Shown: positions 1 to 9,856, counted from the first letter of the stretch. The stretch is DNA of 64,000 bases from Caulobacter rhizosphaerae (GCF_010977555.1 NZ_CP048815.1:3712501-3776500), one strand, 5' to 3'. Notes: generated by a model not told the origin, from the letters alone. Numbers and translations are program-made.

Positions 1-69
1 TTCATCGCCTACGACATCGGCAAGGACGCCTGGGTCGAGCCGATCCGCAAGGCGCTGGTCCCGCGATAG
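1..69 (+). CDS. C-terminal end of an unidentified protein (partial)
   Basis: Only the last 22 codons lie in the window, ending at TAG 67-69; the peptide finishes in KALVPR. The codon choice is typical of the other genes here, so it is probably the true end of a gene that starts outside. Too little remains to name a family. The next gene starts 94 bp downstream on the same strand with its own ribosome binding site. Confidence 0.45.
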   Translation, partial: FIAYDIGKDAWVEPIRKALVPR

Positions 70-163
70 AGCGTAACGACCGACGAACAGAAGAGTGGGA
101 TGACAAGCTTGGTTTTCCAAGCCATGCGTCCAGTCCGCGCCCCCTCCACACAGGAACCTTCCC

Positions 164-1222
164 GTGCAGAAGCCCTACGTCGCCGCCCCGACCCGCTATG
201 ACGCCATGCCCTATCGCCGCACCGGCCGCAGCGGGCTGGACTTGCCGGCGATCTCGCTGGGCCTGTGGCAGAACTTCGGGGGCGCCGACGTGTTCGAAAC
301 GGGTCGCGCCATCCTGCGCCGCGCGTTCGACCTGGGCGTCACCCATTTCGACCTGGCCAACAATTACGGCCCGCCCTACGGCTCGGCCGAGGAGAACTTC
401 GGCAAGGTCATGGCCAGCGACTTCGCCGCCCATCGTGACGAGCTGGTGATCTCCACCAAGGCCGGCTGGGACATGTGGCCAGGCCCGTACGGGGGGATCG
501 GCGGCTCGCGCAAGTACCTCATCGCCAGCTGCGACCAGAGCCTCAAGCGCATGGGGCTGGACTATGTCGACATCTTCTACTCGCACCGGGTCGATCCGAC
601 GACGCCGCTGGAGGAGACCATGGGCGCCCTGGCCCACCTGCACCGTCAGGGCAAGGCGCTGTACGTGGGCATATCCTCCTATTCGCCGGAACTGACCCGC
701 CAGGCCGTCGCGATCCTGAAGTCGGAAGGCGTGCCGCTGCTGATCCACCAGCCGTCCTATTCGATGCTGAACCGCTGGATCGAGGACGAACTGCTGGACG
801 CCCTGGAGGACCTGGGCGTGGGCTGCATCGCCTTCTCGCCCCTGGCCCAAGGGATGCTGACCAACAAGTACCTGGGCGGCGTGCCCCAGGACTCCCGCGC
901 GGCCCGCGAGGGCTCGCTGGGCGGCCACCTGCTCAGCGCCGACAACCTGGCCCGCATCCAGGCGCTGAACCAGATCGCCCAGGCGCGCGGCCAGAGCCTG
1001 GCCCAGATGGCCCTGGCCTGGGTGCTGCGCGACCCCCGCGTCACCTCGGCCCTGATCGGCGCGCGCACCGTGGCCCAGCTGGAAGACTCCCTGGCCGCGC
1101 TGAACACCCTGGGCTTCACGCCCGAGGAACTGGGCCAGATCGACCGCCACGCCATCGAGGGCGCGATCGACCTGTGGAAGGTCTCGTCCAGCCTGGCCGT
1201 TTCGGATCTGCCCAAAGGCTGA
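164..1222 (+). CDS. Aldo/keto reductase, YghZ/Kv-beta-like family
   Basis: A 352-residue (beta/alpha)8 oxidoreductase that should reduce aldehydes or ketones with NADPH in the cytoplasm. The start is GTG with AGGAA about 8 bases upstream. The family tetrad is visible: Asp and Tyr in DLANNYG, Lys in STKAGWDMWPGPYGG and His in YSHRVD. The GIGGSRKYL segment and the LAQGMLTNKY segment are characteristic of the YghZ (L-glyceraldehyde-3-phosphate reductase) subgroup. Length is normal. The exact substrate is inferred only from subgroup membership; methylglyoxal or glyceraldehyde phosphate detoxification is the usual assignment. Confidence 0.9.
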   Translation: MQKPYVAAPTRYDAMPYRRTGRSGLDLPAISLGLWQNFGGADVFETGRAILRRAFDLGVTHFDLANNYGPPYGSAEENFGKVMASDFAAHRDELVISTKAGWDMWPGPYGGIGGSRKYLIASCDQSLKRMGLDYVDIFYSHRVDPTTPLEETMGALAHLHRQGKALYVGISSYSPELTRQAVAILKSEGVPLLIHQPSYSMLNRWIEDELLDALEDLGVGCIAFSPLAQGMLTNKYLGGVPQDSRAAREGSLGGHLLSADNLARIQALNQIAQARGQSLAQMALAWVLRDPRVTSALIGARTVAQLEDSLAALNTLGFTPEELGQIDRHAIEGAIDLWKVSSSLAVSDLPKG

Positions 1223-1263
1223 CTGCATCTTGCGGTGGAGCGCCGTCGGAATACAATTGCCTC

Positions 1264-2103
1264 ATGACCGTGGGGGCCGATGGCTTGGACCAGACAGTGA
1301 GCGGCATGGACCGGCTGACCGAGCGCGAGCGCGCCTGCCTGAGTCTCGTGGACGAGCATCTCAGCTCCAAGGAAATCGCCCGCCGCCTCGGCCTCTCCAA
1401 GCACACCGTCGACTGGCACCTGGACAAGGCGCGGCGTCGTCTGGGGGCCGCCGACCGTTACGAGGCCGCCCGCCTGATCTCCCGCCGCGGCCTGACGGCT
1501 CCGTCTTGGTCCTGCCCCTCGCCCCCTCCGATCGCGTCGGGGTCCGACGCGGCGGGGCTAGCCTCCGTCCCTTCCTCCGGGTCTCCTGACCTCGTCGAGG
1601 TTTCGCGCTCCTCCGGCCGTCGGGCCGAAGGTCGCGACATCGAGGAAGGAACAGCACGTGCCGCCACTCACGGACTCCCAGAAGGATGCGATCAACCAGG
1701 CGATCGGCCTCCGCCGCGACGCCCTGAACTTTCACAAGGCCTGGCCGACCCTGAACTCGCAGGACGACCTGGCGCCGCCCTTCACCTGGACGGAACTGGA
1801 ACGTCAGCTCGCCAGTCTGGCGGCGACCGCCCAGAACGCCCTGATGGCGTCGGACCTGGTCAGCGCGACGCGCAAGCAGGCCAGTTTCAAGCCGCCGGAA
1901 ATGGTGCTGCGCGAGATCCTTTGCGTGGCGGGAGCCCTGATGGACGAGAGCTTCCTGCCTTCCGGCCGATCGGACCTTGGGGAGGCCCCAATGACCTGAC
2001 GCTCGGCCAACGGCTGGCCTTCATCGCCGCCCTGATGCTCGCGACCGCTTTCGCGTTCGGCTCCCTGCTCGCCGGCCTGCACGCTCTCCAGGGGCTGTTC
2101 TAG
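1264..2103 (+). CDS. LuxR-type HTH regulator with C-terminal membrane segment; middle uncertain
   Basis: The frame is open for 279 codons from ATG 1264. Residues about 17-80 are a GerE/LuxR helix-turn-helix (LTERERACLSLV, SSKEIARRLGLSKHTVDWHL). The last 35 residues are a single membrane helix (LAFIAALMLATAFAFGSLLAG). In Caulobacter-type regulators of this kind the N-terminal HTH and C-terminal helix belong to one protein of roughly 160-200 residues, which I recall rather than can prove. The part of this frame from about 1660 to 1985 is Gly/Pro/Arg-rich and looks like the shadow of another frame, because a better coding frame (1658-1999) is nested there. Either the gene carries an insertion, or a frameshift splits it. 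Confidence 0.6.
   Translation: MTVGADGLDQTVSGMDRLTERERACLSLVDEHLSSKEIARRLGLSKHTVDWHLDKARRRLGAADRYEAARLISRRGLTAPSWSCPSPPPIASGSDAAGLASVPSSGSPDLVEVSRSSGRRAEGRDIEEGTARAATHGLPEGCDQPGDRPPPRRPELSQGLADPELAGRPGAALHLDGTGTSARQSGGDRPERPDGVGPGQRDAQAGQFQAAGNGAARDPLRGGSPDGRELPAFRPIGPWGGPNDLTLGQRLAFIAALMLATAFAFGSLLAGLHALQGLF
1658..1999 (+). CDS. Hypothetical protein nested in the LuxR-type reading frame
   Basis: This frame has the codon bias expected of a real gene. It starts at GTG 1658 behind a good ribosome binding site (GAGGAAGGAA, about 8 bases upstream). The 113-residue product is soluble, without a signal peptide, and contains a plausible helical stretch (WTELERQLASLAATAQNAL). It ends at TGA 1999, and a membrane-helix tail follows immediately in the frame one base back. 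A -1 shift at the CCCC run 1986-1989 would join this protein to that tail. I do not recognise the family. The true gene structure here could be insertion, fusion by frameshift, or overlapping genes. Confidence 0.6.
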   Translation: MPPLTDSQKDAINQAIGLRRDALNFHKAWPTLNSQDDLAPPFTWTELERQLASLAATAQNALMASDLVSATRKQASFKPPEMVLREILCVAGALMDESFLPSGRSDLGEAPMT

Positions 2104-2177
2104 GTCGTCGCGGCCCGAACGCTCTCCAAACTTCACCCCGGATGACGCGCCGTGTTCGCGGCGCGAGGAGAATCGTC

Positions 2178-2534
2178 ATGCTCAAGGAACGTCGCGAGGC
2201 CGCCGAGGCCGTCGCCGAGGCCCTGTTCGCCGCCGAGAAGGCCATCGATGCGGCCATCGCCAGCACCGCCGCCCTGACGACCCTGATGCCGACTTCGCGC
2301 GAGGCCGCCAATCTCTCGGTGATGGTCGGCCAGGAGGCCCTGATCAGCGCCATCGAGACGATGCGCGCCCTGGGCGTGGCCCGGCAGAACATCCTCGAAA
2401 CCCACGTGGGCCTCAGCAAGGCCCAGCACGACATCGGCCTCTCGGCTGTTTCCTTCGGCGGCGGCGGCAAGAAGCCCCCCGCCTTCCTGGTCGGCAGCCT
2501 TCGGGCCGTGCCGACGACGCGCGAAGTCGCCTGA
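2178..2534 (+). CDS. Hypothetical helical protein
   Basis: A 118-residue protein, mostly alpha-helical by composition (Ala, Glu, Arg rich N-terminal half). The start ATG 2178 was chosen over an upstream in-frame ATG because GAGGAG lies 8 bases before it. There is no signal peptide or membrane helix; a Gly-Gly-Gly-Gly-Lys-Lys linker sits near the C terminus. I do not recognise the family. It follows the LuxR-type locus on the same strand after 74 bp and may be co-transcribed with it. Confidence 0.6.
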   Translation: MLKERREAAEAVAEALFAAEKAIDAAIASTAALTTLMPTSREAANLSVMVGQEALISAIETMRALGVARQNILETHVGLSKAQHDIGLSAVSFGGGGKKPPAFLVGSLRAVPTTREVA

Positions 2535-2681
2535 CCCCTCCCCGCTCAGGCCTCGCGCCGCGGGCCCGGTCATTCACCCCCACACATGATCGGGCCCGCA
2601 CCTTCAAGGATCGGCTTCCGCCGCGGATCGGACTATCCTTCGGCCTCGACTCGCCGCCGGCCCCGCCCCGGAACTCCGCCG

Positions 2682-3119
2682 ATGTACGTCCAGACTCCCG
2701 ACCAGCTGTTCAGCCTCGCCCTGCTGCTGGCCTGTTGCGGCTTGGCCGTCTGGCGCGGGCGCTGGGTCGAGCGGGCCGCGGCCGCGGCGATGGCCGCGGC
2801 GTGGTTCGCCAGTCCTCTTGTGCAGGTCGATCAACAGGCCCTCGGCGTCCAGACCGGCGTGCTGGTCGTCGACATCCTCCTGCTGGCGGTCCTGCTCTAC
2901 CTGGCCCTGACCACGGACCGCTGGTGGACCATGGCGGCGACGGCGTTCCAGGGCGTCGCGGCCCTGATCCATCTGGCCGCCGCCATCGACCGCGAGATCT
3001 TTCCCCGCGCCTACTATGTAGCCGGCAGCCTGATCAGCGATCTGGTGATGGGCGCGCTCCTGGTCGGGGCCTGGAACGCCGGGAGACGCCCGAAATCGGA
3101 GCCGAGCGAGTTCGCCTGA
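2682..3119 (+). CDS. Small integral membrane protein, about four helices
   Basis: A 145-residue protein that is hydrophobic throughout, with helices near residues 8-25, 30-47, 57-75 and 80-130. ATG 2682 is preferred because upstream in-frame sequence is Arg/Pro-rich and unlike a protein N terminus. No catalytic motif is visible, and the function is unknown. The last residues (RRPKSEPSEFA) are a short soluble tail, probably cytoplasmic. Confidence 0.6.
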   Translation: MYVQTPDQLFSLALLLACCGLAVWRGRWVERAAAAAMAAAWFASPLVQVDQQALGVQTGVLVVDILLLAVLLYLALTTDRWWTMAATAFQGVAALIHLAAAIDREIFPRAYYVAGSLISDLVMGALLVGAWNAGRRPKSEPSEFA

Positions 3120-3213
3120 CGCCGTTTGCTCTCCTTACGATCATTTAATCCGGTGAACGGCGTTTCTCGGTTAGAAGGCGGTGGCTGTTCAAATCATCGG
3201 AGCTGAGGTGGTC

Positions 3214-4356
3214 GTGCATCAACGGATCTATAGGCGCGACCTGCGTTCGACGGCGTTGCCGCTGGTGCTCTGCATCGGCGCCCTGGGGCTGTCGGGGTGC
3301 GACCATGGCGACAAGGCCAAGGCCAAGACGCCCAAGCCCTCCCTGACCGCCAGCCAGACCGTCAGCGTCGCCGCCGTGACCATCCAGTCGCTGCCGCGAA
3401 TCATCAACGCCTCGGGCACCGTCACGCCCTGGGAAGAGGTGCCGGTCGGGGCCGAGACCGGCGGCCTGACCGCCGTGGCGGTCAACGCCGACGAGGGCCA
3501 GCTCGTGCGCCAGGGCCAGATCCTGGTCGCCCTGAACGACACCATGCTGCGCGCCCAGCTGCACCAGCAGGAAGCCGCCGTGGCCAGCGCCAAGGCCACC
3601 CTGGCCGAGGCCCAGGCCGCCCTGGGCCGCTCGCGCGAACTGCAGGCCAAGGGCTATCTGTCCCAAGCCTCGCTCGACACCGCGATCGCCCGCCAGCAGA
3701 CCGCCGCCGCCCAGTTAGCCTCCGCCGACGCTTCCCGGAACGAAACGATCGCCCGCCTGGGCCAGGCCGCCATCCGCGCGCCGGTCTCGGGCCTGATCAG
3801 CCGCCGCAGCGTCACCAAGGGCCAGATCGTCACCGCCGGTACCGAGCTGTTCCGCATCGTTCGCGACGGCCGCCTGGAGCTGGACGCCGAGATTCCCGAA
3901 GCCGACCTGCTGTCCGTCAAGGCCGGCATGCCGGCCACCGTCACCTCCGACCAGGTCGGCCAGACGGCGGGCACGGTCCGCATCGTCACCTCCGAGGTCA
4001 ACGCCCAGACCCGGGTCGGCCTGGCCCGCATCAGCCTGGCGCCCGGCGGCGGCTTCCGCTCAGGCATGTTCGCCCGCGCCCAGATCGCGGCCGGCAATCG
4101 CCCCGCCCCGACCATCCCGACCGCCGCCATCCTCTATCGCCAGAACCAGCCGGGGGTGTTCGTGGTCGACGCCAGCAACCACGCCCGCTTCCGCCGCATC
4201 GACATCCTGGCGCGCAACACCGACCAGACCTCCGCCGAGGGCCTGAACGCCGGCGAGCGCGTGGTGGTCGACGGGGCGGGCTTCCTGGGCGACAACGACG
4301 CGGTGCGCATCGCCGCGGCCACGGCGGGCTCGTCCACCGTCGCCGCCAAGCGCTAG
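3214..4356 (+). CDS. RND efflux periplasmic adaptor (membrane fusion protein), lipoprotein
   Basis: Links an inner-membrane RND pump to an outer-membrane channel. GTG 3214 is chosen because GAGG lies 5 bases upstream and it gives a compact lipoprotein signal (LCIGALGLSGC); an in-frame GTG at 3181 is the alternative. Downstream are the barrel-sandwich/lipoyl halves around an alpha-helical hairpin (HQQEAAVASAKATLAEAQAAL) and the HlyD-type beta-barrel with AAIRAPVSGLISRR, of about 380 residues in total. The pump gene starts 9 bp after the stop codon, so the two form an operon. No dedicated outer-membrane factor lies next to them; substrate unknown. Confidence 0.9.
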   Translation: MHQRIYRRDLRSTALPLVLCIGALGLSGCDHGDKAKAKTPKPSLTASQTVSVAAVTIQSLPRIINASGTVTPWEEVPVGAETGGLTAVAVNADEGQLVRQGQILVALNDTMLRAQLHQQEAAVASAKATLAEAQAALGRSRELQAKGYLSQASLDTAIARQQTAAAQLASADASRNETIARLGQAAIRAPVSGLISRRSVTKGQIVTAGTELFRIVRDGRLELDAEIPEADLLSVKAGMPATVTSDQVGQTAGTVRIVTSEVNAQTRVGLARISLAPGGGFRSGMFARAQIAAGNRPAPTIPTAAILYRQNQPGVFVVDASNHARFRRIDILARNTDQTSAEGLNAGERVVVDGAGFLGDNDAVRIAAATAGSSTVAAKR

Positions 4357-4365
4357 GGGATCGCG

Positions 4366-7300
4366 ATGGACAATCCGAGCCCCAACGCCAACAACATCTC
4401 GCGCTGGGCGATCAAGAACCCGATCCCCGTCCTGCTGCTGTTCGTGCTGCTGACCATCGCCGGGATCTCCGGCTTCGGCAGCATGCGGATCAACGACAAT
4501 CCGGACGTCGACCTGCCGCTGGTGGTCGTCAACGCCTCGCGCCCCGGCGCCGCGCCGACCGAGCTGGAGACCCAGGTCACGCGCCTGATCGAGGACTCGA
4601 TCGCCGGCCTGGGCCAGGTGCGTCACATCAGCTCCACCGTCGGCGACGGCTTTTCGTCGACCTTCATCGAGTTCGAGCTGGGCGTCGACCACGAGCGGGT
4701 CACCAACGACGTCCGCAACGCCATGTCCAACCTGCAGAGCTCGCTGCCGCAGGACATGCAGATCCCCAACGTCACGCGCATCGACATCTCGGGCAATCCG
4801 CTGATCACCTACGTGGTCCAGGCCCCGACCCTGACGCCTGAGCAACGCAGCTGGTTCGTCGACCACGATGTCAGCCGCGCCTTGCTGGCCATCAAGGGCA
4901 TCGGCGAGGTCAACCGCCAGGGCGGCGTCACCCGCGAGATCCAGGTGGCGCTGGATCCCGACCGCCTGGCCGCGCGCGGCGTGACGGCGGCCGAGGTCAG
5001 CCAGGCTCTGCAATCGGCCAACGCCGACCTGCCGGGCGGCCGCGTGACCGTCTCCGGCTCGGAGCGGGCCATCCGCACCCTGGGCGCGGCCAACACGGTC
5101 GACCAGCTGCGCGAGACCCGCGTCCAGCTCAACAACGGCGAGACCGTGCGCCTGGGCGACCTGGGCGAGGTCACCGACCACTGGGCCGAACCGCGCAACC
5201 AGGCGCGCTTCAACAACCAGGAAGTGGTCACCTTCAACATGGTCCGCTCGCGCGGCGCCTCCGAAGTCAAGGTCGCCGAGAAGGTCCGCAAGGAGGTGGA
5301 GAAGCTCGACAAGGCCCACCCCGAGCTGAAGATCGTCGAGCTGACCTCGAACGTGAAATATATCGAGGAGAGCTACTACGCCTCGCTGGAGGCCTTGGGC
5401 CTGGGCGCCCTGCTGGCGGTGCTGGTGGTGCTGCTGTTCCTGCGCGACTGGCGCGCCACCTTCCTGGCGGCCGTGGCCATCCCGCTGTCGCTGTTCCCGA
5501 CCTTCGCGGTCATGGCGCCGCTGGGTCAGTCCCTGAACGGCGTCACCCTGCTGGCCCTGTCGCTGACCGTCGGCATCCTGGTCGACGACGCCATCGTCGA
5601 GATCGAGAACATCGTCCGCCACATGCGCGGGGGCAAGTCGCCCTATCACGCTGCCATGGAGGCGGCCGACGAGATCGGCCTGGCCGTCGTGGCCACCACC
5701 TTCACCATCGTGGCGGTGTTCGCCCCCGTCGGCTTCATGCCCGGGATCATCGGCCAGTTCTTCAAGGCCTTCGCCCTGGCGGCCTGCGTCTCGGTGCTGT
5801 TCTCGCTGGTGGTCGCCCGCATGCTGACGCCGCTGATGGGCGCCTACATGCTCAAGGCGCATCACAAGCCCGACAAGGACCCGGCGTGGATGGGTCCTTA
5901 TCTGAAGAGCCTGGACTGGGCGCTGTCGCACAAGATCATCGTGGCCCTGCTGGCCATTCCGATGCTGATCGGCACCGTCTTCCTGGCCACGCGCCTGCCG
6001 TTCGAGTTCCAGCCGGCGGCCGACCGCGGCCGTGCGCCATTCAGCGTCGAGCTGCCCCCCGGCGCCACGCTGAACGAGACCGACGCCATCGCCCAACGCA
6101 TGACCCGCGCCCTGCTGGCCCGTCCCGAAGTCACCGGAGTCTACGCCTCGGTCGGCAATGACGGGGTCAACAAGGCCGAGCTGACCGCCGACCTCACGCC
6201 CAAGGGCGAGCGGATGAGCCAGCGTGACTTCAGCCGCCTGATGGTCGACCAGTTCAAGGCGATCCCCGGCGCGCGGATCGGGGCCGGCAGCAACAACGGC
6301 GGCGGCCCCAGCGACGGCTCCAGCTACACCCTGCGGCTGGTCGGCGACAACGGCCCGCAGCTGGAAGCCGCCGCCCGCGCCGTCGAGTCCCAGATGCGCA
6401 CCGTTCCCGGCCTGGCCAACGTGGTCAACACGGCGGCGATCGCCCGTCCGGAGATCATCGTCTCGCCCAAGCCCGACCAGGCCGCGCGGGCCGGGGTCTC
6501 GGCCGGGGCGATCTCCCAGGCCGTGCGGGTGGCCACGATCGGCGACATCGACCAGTCCCTGCCCAAGTACAATCTGGGCGACCGCCAGGTGCCGATCCGA
6601 CTGCGCCTGACCGACGACGCCCGCGAGAACATGTCGGTGCTGGAGACCCTCAAGGTTCCGTCCAGCCACGGCGGTTCGGTGCCGCTGAACGCGGTGGCGG
6701 ACGTGCGCTATGGCGCCGGTCCGTCGCAGATCTCGCGCCAGGACCGCTCGCGGGTGGCCGAGATCACCGCCGAGCTCGACGGCATCGTGGTCGGCGAGGC
6801 CAGCAAGCGGGTCCACGCCCTGGTCTCGGTCAAGAACCTGCCGCAGGGCGTCAAGGAAGTGGCGGCGGGCGACGCCGAGTTCATCCAAGAGATGGTCACC
6901 GGCTTCGTCGCCGCCCTCGTGACCGGCATCCTCCTGATGTACGTCGTCCTGGTGCTGCTGTTCCGCAGCTTCGCCCACCCGGTGACCATCATGGCCGCCC
7001 TGCCCCTGGCGATCGGCGGCGCGTTCGGCCTGCTGGTGCTGGTCAAGAGCAGCTTCTCGATGTCGACCCTGATCGGCATCCTGATGCTGCTGGGCATCGC
7101 GGCCAAGAACTCGATCCTGCTGGTCGAATACGCGATCATGGCCATGAAGGGCGGCATGACCCGCCGCGAGGCCCTGCTCGACGCCGCCCACAAGCGGGCC
7201 CGGCCGATCATCATGACCACCGTCGCCATGGCGGCGGGCATGATGCCGGTGGCCTTGGGCTTCGGCGCCGACACCGAGTTCCGCGCCCCGATGGCCATCG

Positions 7301-7494
7301 CGGTCATCGGCGGCCTGATCACCTCGACCTTCCTGTCGCTGCTCTACATCCCGGTGGTGTTCGTGTTCATGGACAAGCTCAAGAACTGGTCCAGCAAGAT
7401 TGTCGACCGGATGTTCAAGCACCAGCACGCGGCGCCCAGCCACGCGGCCCACCAGCCCGAGCCCATCGTCAGCGGCGGCGGGCGCGAGCTCTAG
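4366..7494 (+). CDS. RND efflux pump inner-membrane transporter, AcrB/HAE1 family
   Basis: A 1042-residue proton-driven exporter, full length for the family. The first helix follows [12 protein letters not shown]; the two large periplasmic loops and two sets of membrane helices are present. In helix 4 the proton-relay acidic pair is visible as [15 protein letters not shown], and the second-half [21 protein letters not shown] motif is intact. It is co-transcribed with the adaptor at 3214. Presence of the DD pair argues for an HAE1 (drug/hydrophobe) pump rather than a heavy-metal CusA type. A strong hairpin lies just after the stop. Confidence 0.93.
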   Translation: MDNPSPNANNISRWAIKNPIPVLLLFVLLTIAGISGFGSMRINDNPDVDLPLVVVNASRPGAAPTELETQVTRLIEDSIAGLGQVRHISSTVGDGFSSTFIEFELGVDHERVTNDVRNAMSNLQSSLPQDMQIPNVTRIDISGNPLITYVVQAPTLTPEQRSWFVDHDVSRALLAIKGIGEVNRQGGVTREIQVALDPDRLAARGVTAAEVSQALQSANADLPGGRVTVSGSERAIRTLGAANTVDQLRETRVQLNNGETVRLGDLGEVTDHWAEPRNQARFNNQEVVTFNMVRSRGASEVKVAEKVRKEVEKLDKAHPELKIVELTSNVKYIEESYYASLEALGLGALLAVLVVLLFLRDWRATFLAAVAIPLSLFPTFAVMAPLGQSLNGVTLLALSLTVGILVDDAIVEIENIVRHMRGGKSPYHAAMEAADEIGLAVVATTFTIVAVFAPVGFMPGIIGQFFKAFALAACVSVLFSLVVARMLTPLMGAYMLKAHHKPDKDPAWMGPYLKSLDWALSHKIIVALLAIPMLIGTVFLATRLPFEFQPAADRGRAPFSVELPPGATLNETDAIAQRMTRALLARPEVTGVYASVGNDGVNKAELTADLTPKGERMSQRDFSRLMVDQFKAIPGARIGAGSNNGGGPSDGSSYTLRLVGDNGPQLEAAARAVESQMRTVPGLANVVNTAAIARPEIIVSPKPDQAARAGVSAGAISQAVRVATIGDIDQSLPKYNLGDRQVPIRLRLTDDARENMSVLETLKVPSSHGGSVPLNAVADVRYGAGPSQISRQDRSRVAEITAELDGIVVGEASKRVHALVSVKNLPQGVKEVAAGDAEFIQEMVTGFVAALVTGILLMYVVLVLLFRSFAHPVTIMAALPLAIGGAFGLLVLVKSSFSMSTLIGILMLLGIAAKNSILLVEYAIMAMKGGMTRREALLDAAHKRARPIIMTTVAMAAGMMPVALGFGADTEFRAPMAIAVIGGLITSTFLSLLYIPVVFVFMDKLKNWSSKIVDRMFKHQHAAPSHAAHQPEPIVSGGGREL

Positions 7495-7507
7495 CATCGC
7501 CGCCTCT

Positions 7508-7541
7508 CCGTCGTCCCGGGCCCGCAAGCCGGGGACGACGG
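7508..7541. terminator. GC-rich hairpin between convergent genes
   Basis: An imperfect inverted repeat with arms CCGTCGTCCC and GGGGACGACGG around a short CGCAAG loop. It sits between the efflux operon and the convergent gene at 7556-7846. It lacks a clear T-run on either side, so it is either a bidirectional terminator of weak type or a REP-like palindrome. Confidence 0.5.
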
Positions 7542-7555
7542 AGAAGACGCCGATC

Positions 7556-7846
7556 TCAAAGGCGCGAGACTATGCCCTGGATGGTCATCGCCCGGGCGGC
7601 GTTGTCCTCGCCCAGGCGGCGGGCGAGATCGCGGACGCCGGCGGGATAGGCCTCGCCGCCGTTGGCGATCTCGTCGGCGATCCGCTGGGTCTCGAGCATG
7701 CTGGCCCGCAAGGCGTCGATATGGGCTGAGGCCAGGCGCTTGGCCTCGGCCTGAAGGTGCTGGATCCGCTCGCTCAGGCCGGCGGTCGACTCCACCGCCA
7801 CCTTCGCCCGCTGACCGGCCGTAACCACGCGAAGAGATGCCGACAT
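7556..7846 (-). CDS. Hypothetical small helical protein
   Basis: A soluble 96-residue protein starting MSASLRVVTAGQ, predicted to be mainly helical (ERIQHLQAEAKRLASAHIDALRASM). Three in-frame ATG codons lie close together (7855, 7852, 7846); the ribosome binding site GGAACGG fits the last best. No domain is recognised. Coiled-coil-like spacing suggests a helical bundle. It stands alone between a convergent efflux operon and a divergent transporter. Confidence 0.55.
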   Translation of the reverse strand: MSASLRVVTAGQRAKVAVESTAGLSERIQHLQAEAKRLASAHIDALRASMLETQRIADEIANGGEAYPAGVRDLARRLGEDNAARAMTIQGIVSRL

Positions 7847-8073
7847 AACCATCATTCCGTTCCACGCCGCGGATCTTGCGGCCACGGTCACCTTTTGCGG
7901 GGCGGCGGCTGAACGCGTTGTGAGGCTTTCGTTAGCCGCCGTTCAGAAACCAGCCCGAGCCCTGTCCTGCGGTGCAGGCGTAGGCGTCCGGCGCCGATTT
8001 TCCTTGTCGGCTTCCCTCGCATCGGGTCTCGATCGCCGGTGACCGGCGCGACTCGCCGGTTCAGGGCCCGACG

Positions 8074-9183
8074 ATGAACTCCGACCTCGACACCGACACC
8101 GCCGCCGCGCGGGCGCTCTTCCAGTCGCTGGAGGGCATGGAGGGGCTGTCGCGACCGGAGCCGGCCGCCGCCGCCAAGGGCGCGACCCGCCTCCCGGGTC
8201 AATCGGCGCTGATCAAGCTCTATCCCGGCGTGCTGGTGGCGGTGACCATCGCGCTGGCCTCGCAGTGGCTGGCCCAGCACTACGGCGCGCCGGTGATGCT
8301 GTTCGCCCTGCTGTTTGGCATGACCTTCCACTTCCTGCACCAGGAAGGCCGCTGCATCCCCGGCATCGAGTTCTCGTCCAAGGCCGTGTTGCGCTTCGGC
8401 GTCGCCCTGCTGGGCGCGCGGATCACCGCCAGCCAGATCCTGGGCCTGGGCCTGACGCCGATCGTCACGGTCATCGTCGGCATCGGCTCGACCATCGGCC
8501 TGGGCGCGTTCCTGGCCAGGCGGATGGGCCTGAGGTCCAGCTTCGGCGTGCTGTCGGGCGGGGCGGTCGGCATCTGCGGGGCCTCGGCGGCCCTGGCCAT
8601 CGCCTCGGTCCTGCCGCGCGGCAAGGACGCCGAGCGCGACACGATCCTGGCCGTCGTCACGGTCACGGCGCTGTCGACCATCGCCATGATCACCTATCCG
8701 CTGCTGACCGCGGCCCTGCATCTGGACCACACCCGGGCGGGGATCTTCCTGGGCGGCACCATCCACGACGTCGCCCAGGTGGTCGGGGCCGGCTACATGA
8801 TCTCGCCCCACACCGGCGACGTGGCCACCTATGTGAAGCTGCTGCGGGTGACCATGCTGCTGCCGGTGGTCTTCACCATCGCCTTCGTCGTCGCCCGCAT
8901 GGGACCAGGCGCGGCCGGGGGCGCCAAGGCGACCGTGCCGCTGTTCCTGGTCGGCTTTGCCGCCCTGGTCATCGTCAACAGCCTTGGCTGGCTGGCCAAG
9001 CCGGTCACCGACGCCGCCAACGAGATCTCCCGCTGGTGCCTGGTCACGGCCATCGCGGGCCTGGGCATGAAGACCTCGTTCAAGGACCTGATGACCGCCG
9101 GCTGGCGGCCCGTGGCGCTGATGGTCTTCGAGACCGTGTGGATCGCCGGCGTGGTGCTGGTGGCCGTCGAGTTCTTCACCTAG
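8074..9183 (+). CDS. YeiH-family putative sulfate exporter (UPF0324)
   Basis: A 369-residue inner-membrane protein with about ten helices. Family-typical segments include GMTFHFL, FSSKAVLRFGVALLGARIT, SGGAVGICGASAALAIASVLPR and GGTIHDVAQVVGAGYM. Its N terminus is an unusually long soluble extension of about 45 residues before the first helix. The family is called a putative sulfate exporter family, but the substrate is poorly established. The 3' end overlaps the convergent esterase gene by 8 bp. Confidence 0.88.
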   Translation: MNSDLDTDTAAARALFQSLEGMEGLSRPEPAAAAKGATRLPGQSALIKLYPGVLVAVTIALASQWLAQHYGAPVMLFALLFGMTFHFLHQEGRCIPGIEFSSKAVLRFGVALLGARITASQILGLGLTPIVTVIVGIGSTIGLGAFLARRMGLRSSFGVLSGGAVGICGASAALAIASVLPRGKDAERDTILAVVTVTALSTIAMITYPLLTAALHLDHTRAGIFLGGTIHDVAQVVGAGYMISPHTGDVATYVKLLRVTMLLPVVFTIAFVVARMGPGAAGGAKATVPLFLVGFAALVIVNSLGWLAKPVTDAANEISRWCLVTAIAGLGMKTSFKDLMTAGWRPVALMVFETVWIAGVVLVAVEFFT

Positions 9184-9856
9184 CCGCCGTCTGGGTGGGG
9201 ATCGTCTTCAGCGCCTGGGCCACCAACGGCGCCAGTTTGCCGCCGATGATCCGCGCGCCGGCCGCATTGGGATGGATGCCGTCGCCCTGCATCAGCTGCC
9301 GCGACCCGCCGACGCCGGCCAGGATGTTGGCGTAGAGCGGGACCGAGAACTCCCGCGCCAGGGCCGGGTAGAGGGCGTTGAACTCGCGGGCGTAGGCCGC
9401 GCCGATCAGCGGCGGCGCGCCGACCCCGACCAGGACGATCCCGATCCGCCGTTGGCGCAGGCTCTGCAGGATGCCCCTCAGGTTGGCCTTGGTGACGCGG
9501 GGCTCGATCCCCTGCAGCAGGTCGTTGCCGCCCAGCGCCACGACGCACAGGGCGGTGTCCGGCGCGACGCTGAAATTGACCCGCGCCAGGCCGCCGCCGC
9601 TGGTGTCGCCCGACACCCCCGCGGCCCGCACGGTGGCCAGGACGCCCATGCGGGTCAGGGCCGCCTGCAGCTGGGCGGGCATGGCGTCCCTGGCCGGCAG
9701 GCCCAGGCCGGCGGTGATCGAGTCGCCCAGCACGGTGACCACCGGAGGCCTCGGCGACGGCGTGAGCTGGGTCCGAGGCGCGGCCGCGGCCTGGGTGGCC
9801 AGCAACAGTCCGGCGAGAAAGGCGCGGCGGTCCGGAAAGCGGGCGGGAAGGCTCAT
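9176..9856 (-). CDS. SGNH/GDSL hydrolase, TesA-like arylesterase or thioesterase
   Basis: A secreted ester or thioester hydrolase of about 226 residues. The SGNH blocks are visible: GDSITAGLG (nucleophile Ser), GVSGDTSGGG, GGNDLLQG (Asn) and DGIHPNAAG (Asp and His). The start MSLPARFPDRRAFLAG gives an export signal with adjacent arginines (possibly Tat-like) ending in AAAAPRT. It is divergent from an ABC ATPase-permease pair, the same arrangement as tesA with ybbA-ybbP in E. coli, which supports a TesA-type role. An upstream extension without signal features is rejected. Confidence 0.88.
   Translation of the reverse strand: MSLPARFPDRRAFLAGLLLATQAAAAPRTQLTPSPRPPVVTVLGDSITAGLGLPARDAMPAQLQAALTRMGVLATVRAAGVSGDTSGGGLARVNFSVAPDTALCVVALGGNDLLQGIEPRVTKANLRGILQSLRQRRIGIVLVGVGAPPLIGAAYAREFNALYPALAREFSVPLYANILAGVGGSRQLMQGDGIHPNAAGARIIGGKLAPLVAQALKTIPTQTAAR

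Noticed and set aside
4060..7527. A very long open frame on the minus strand opposite the RND pump
   Set aside because: It is rich in His, Asp, Gln and Arg repeats produced by reading the complementary strand of GC-biased codons, with no domain pattern; the plus strand encodes a complete AcrB-type pump.
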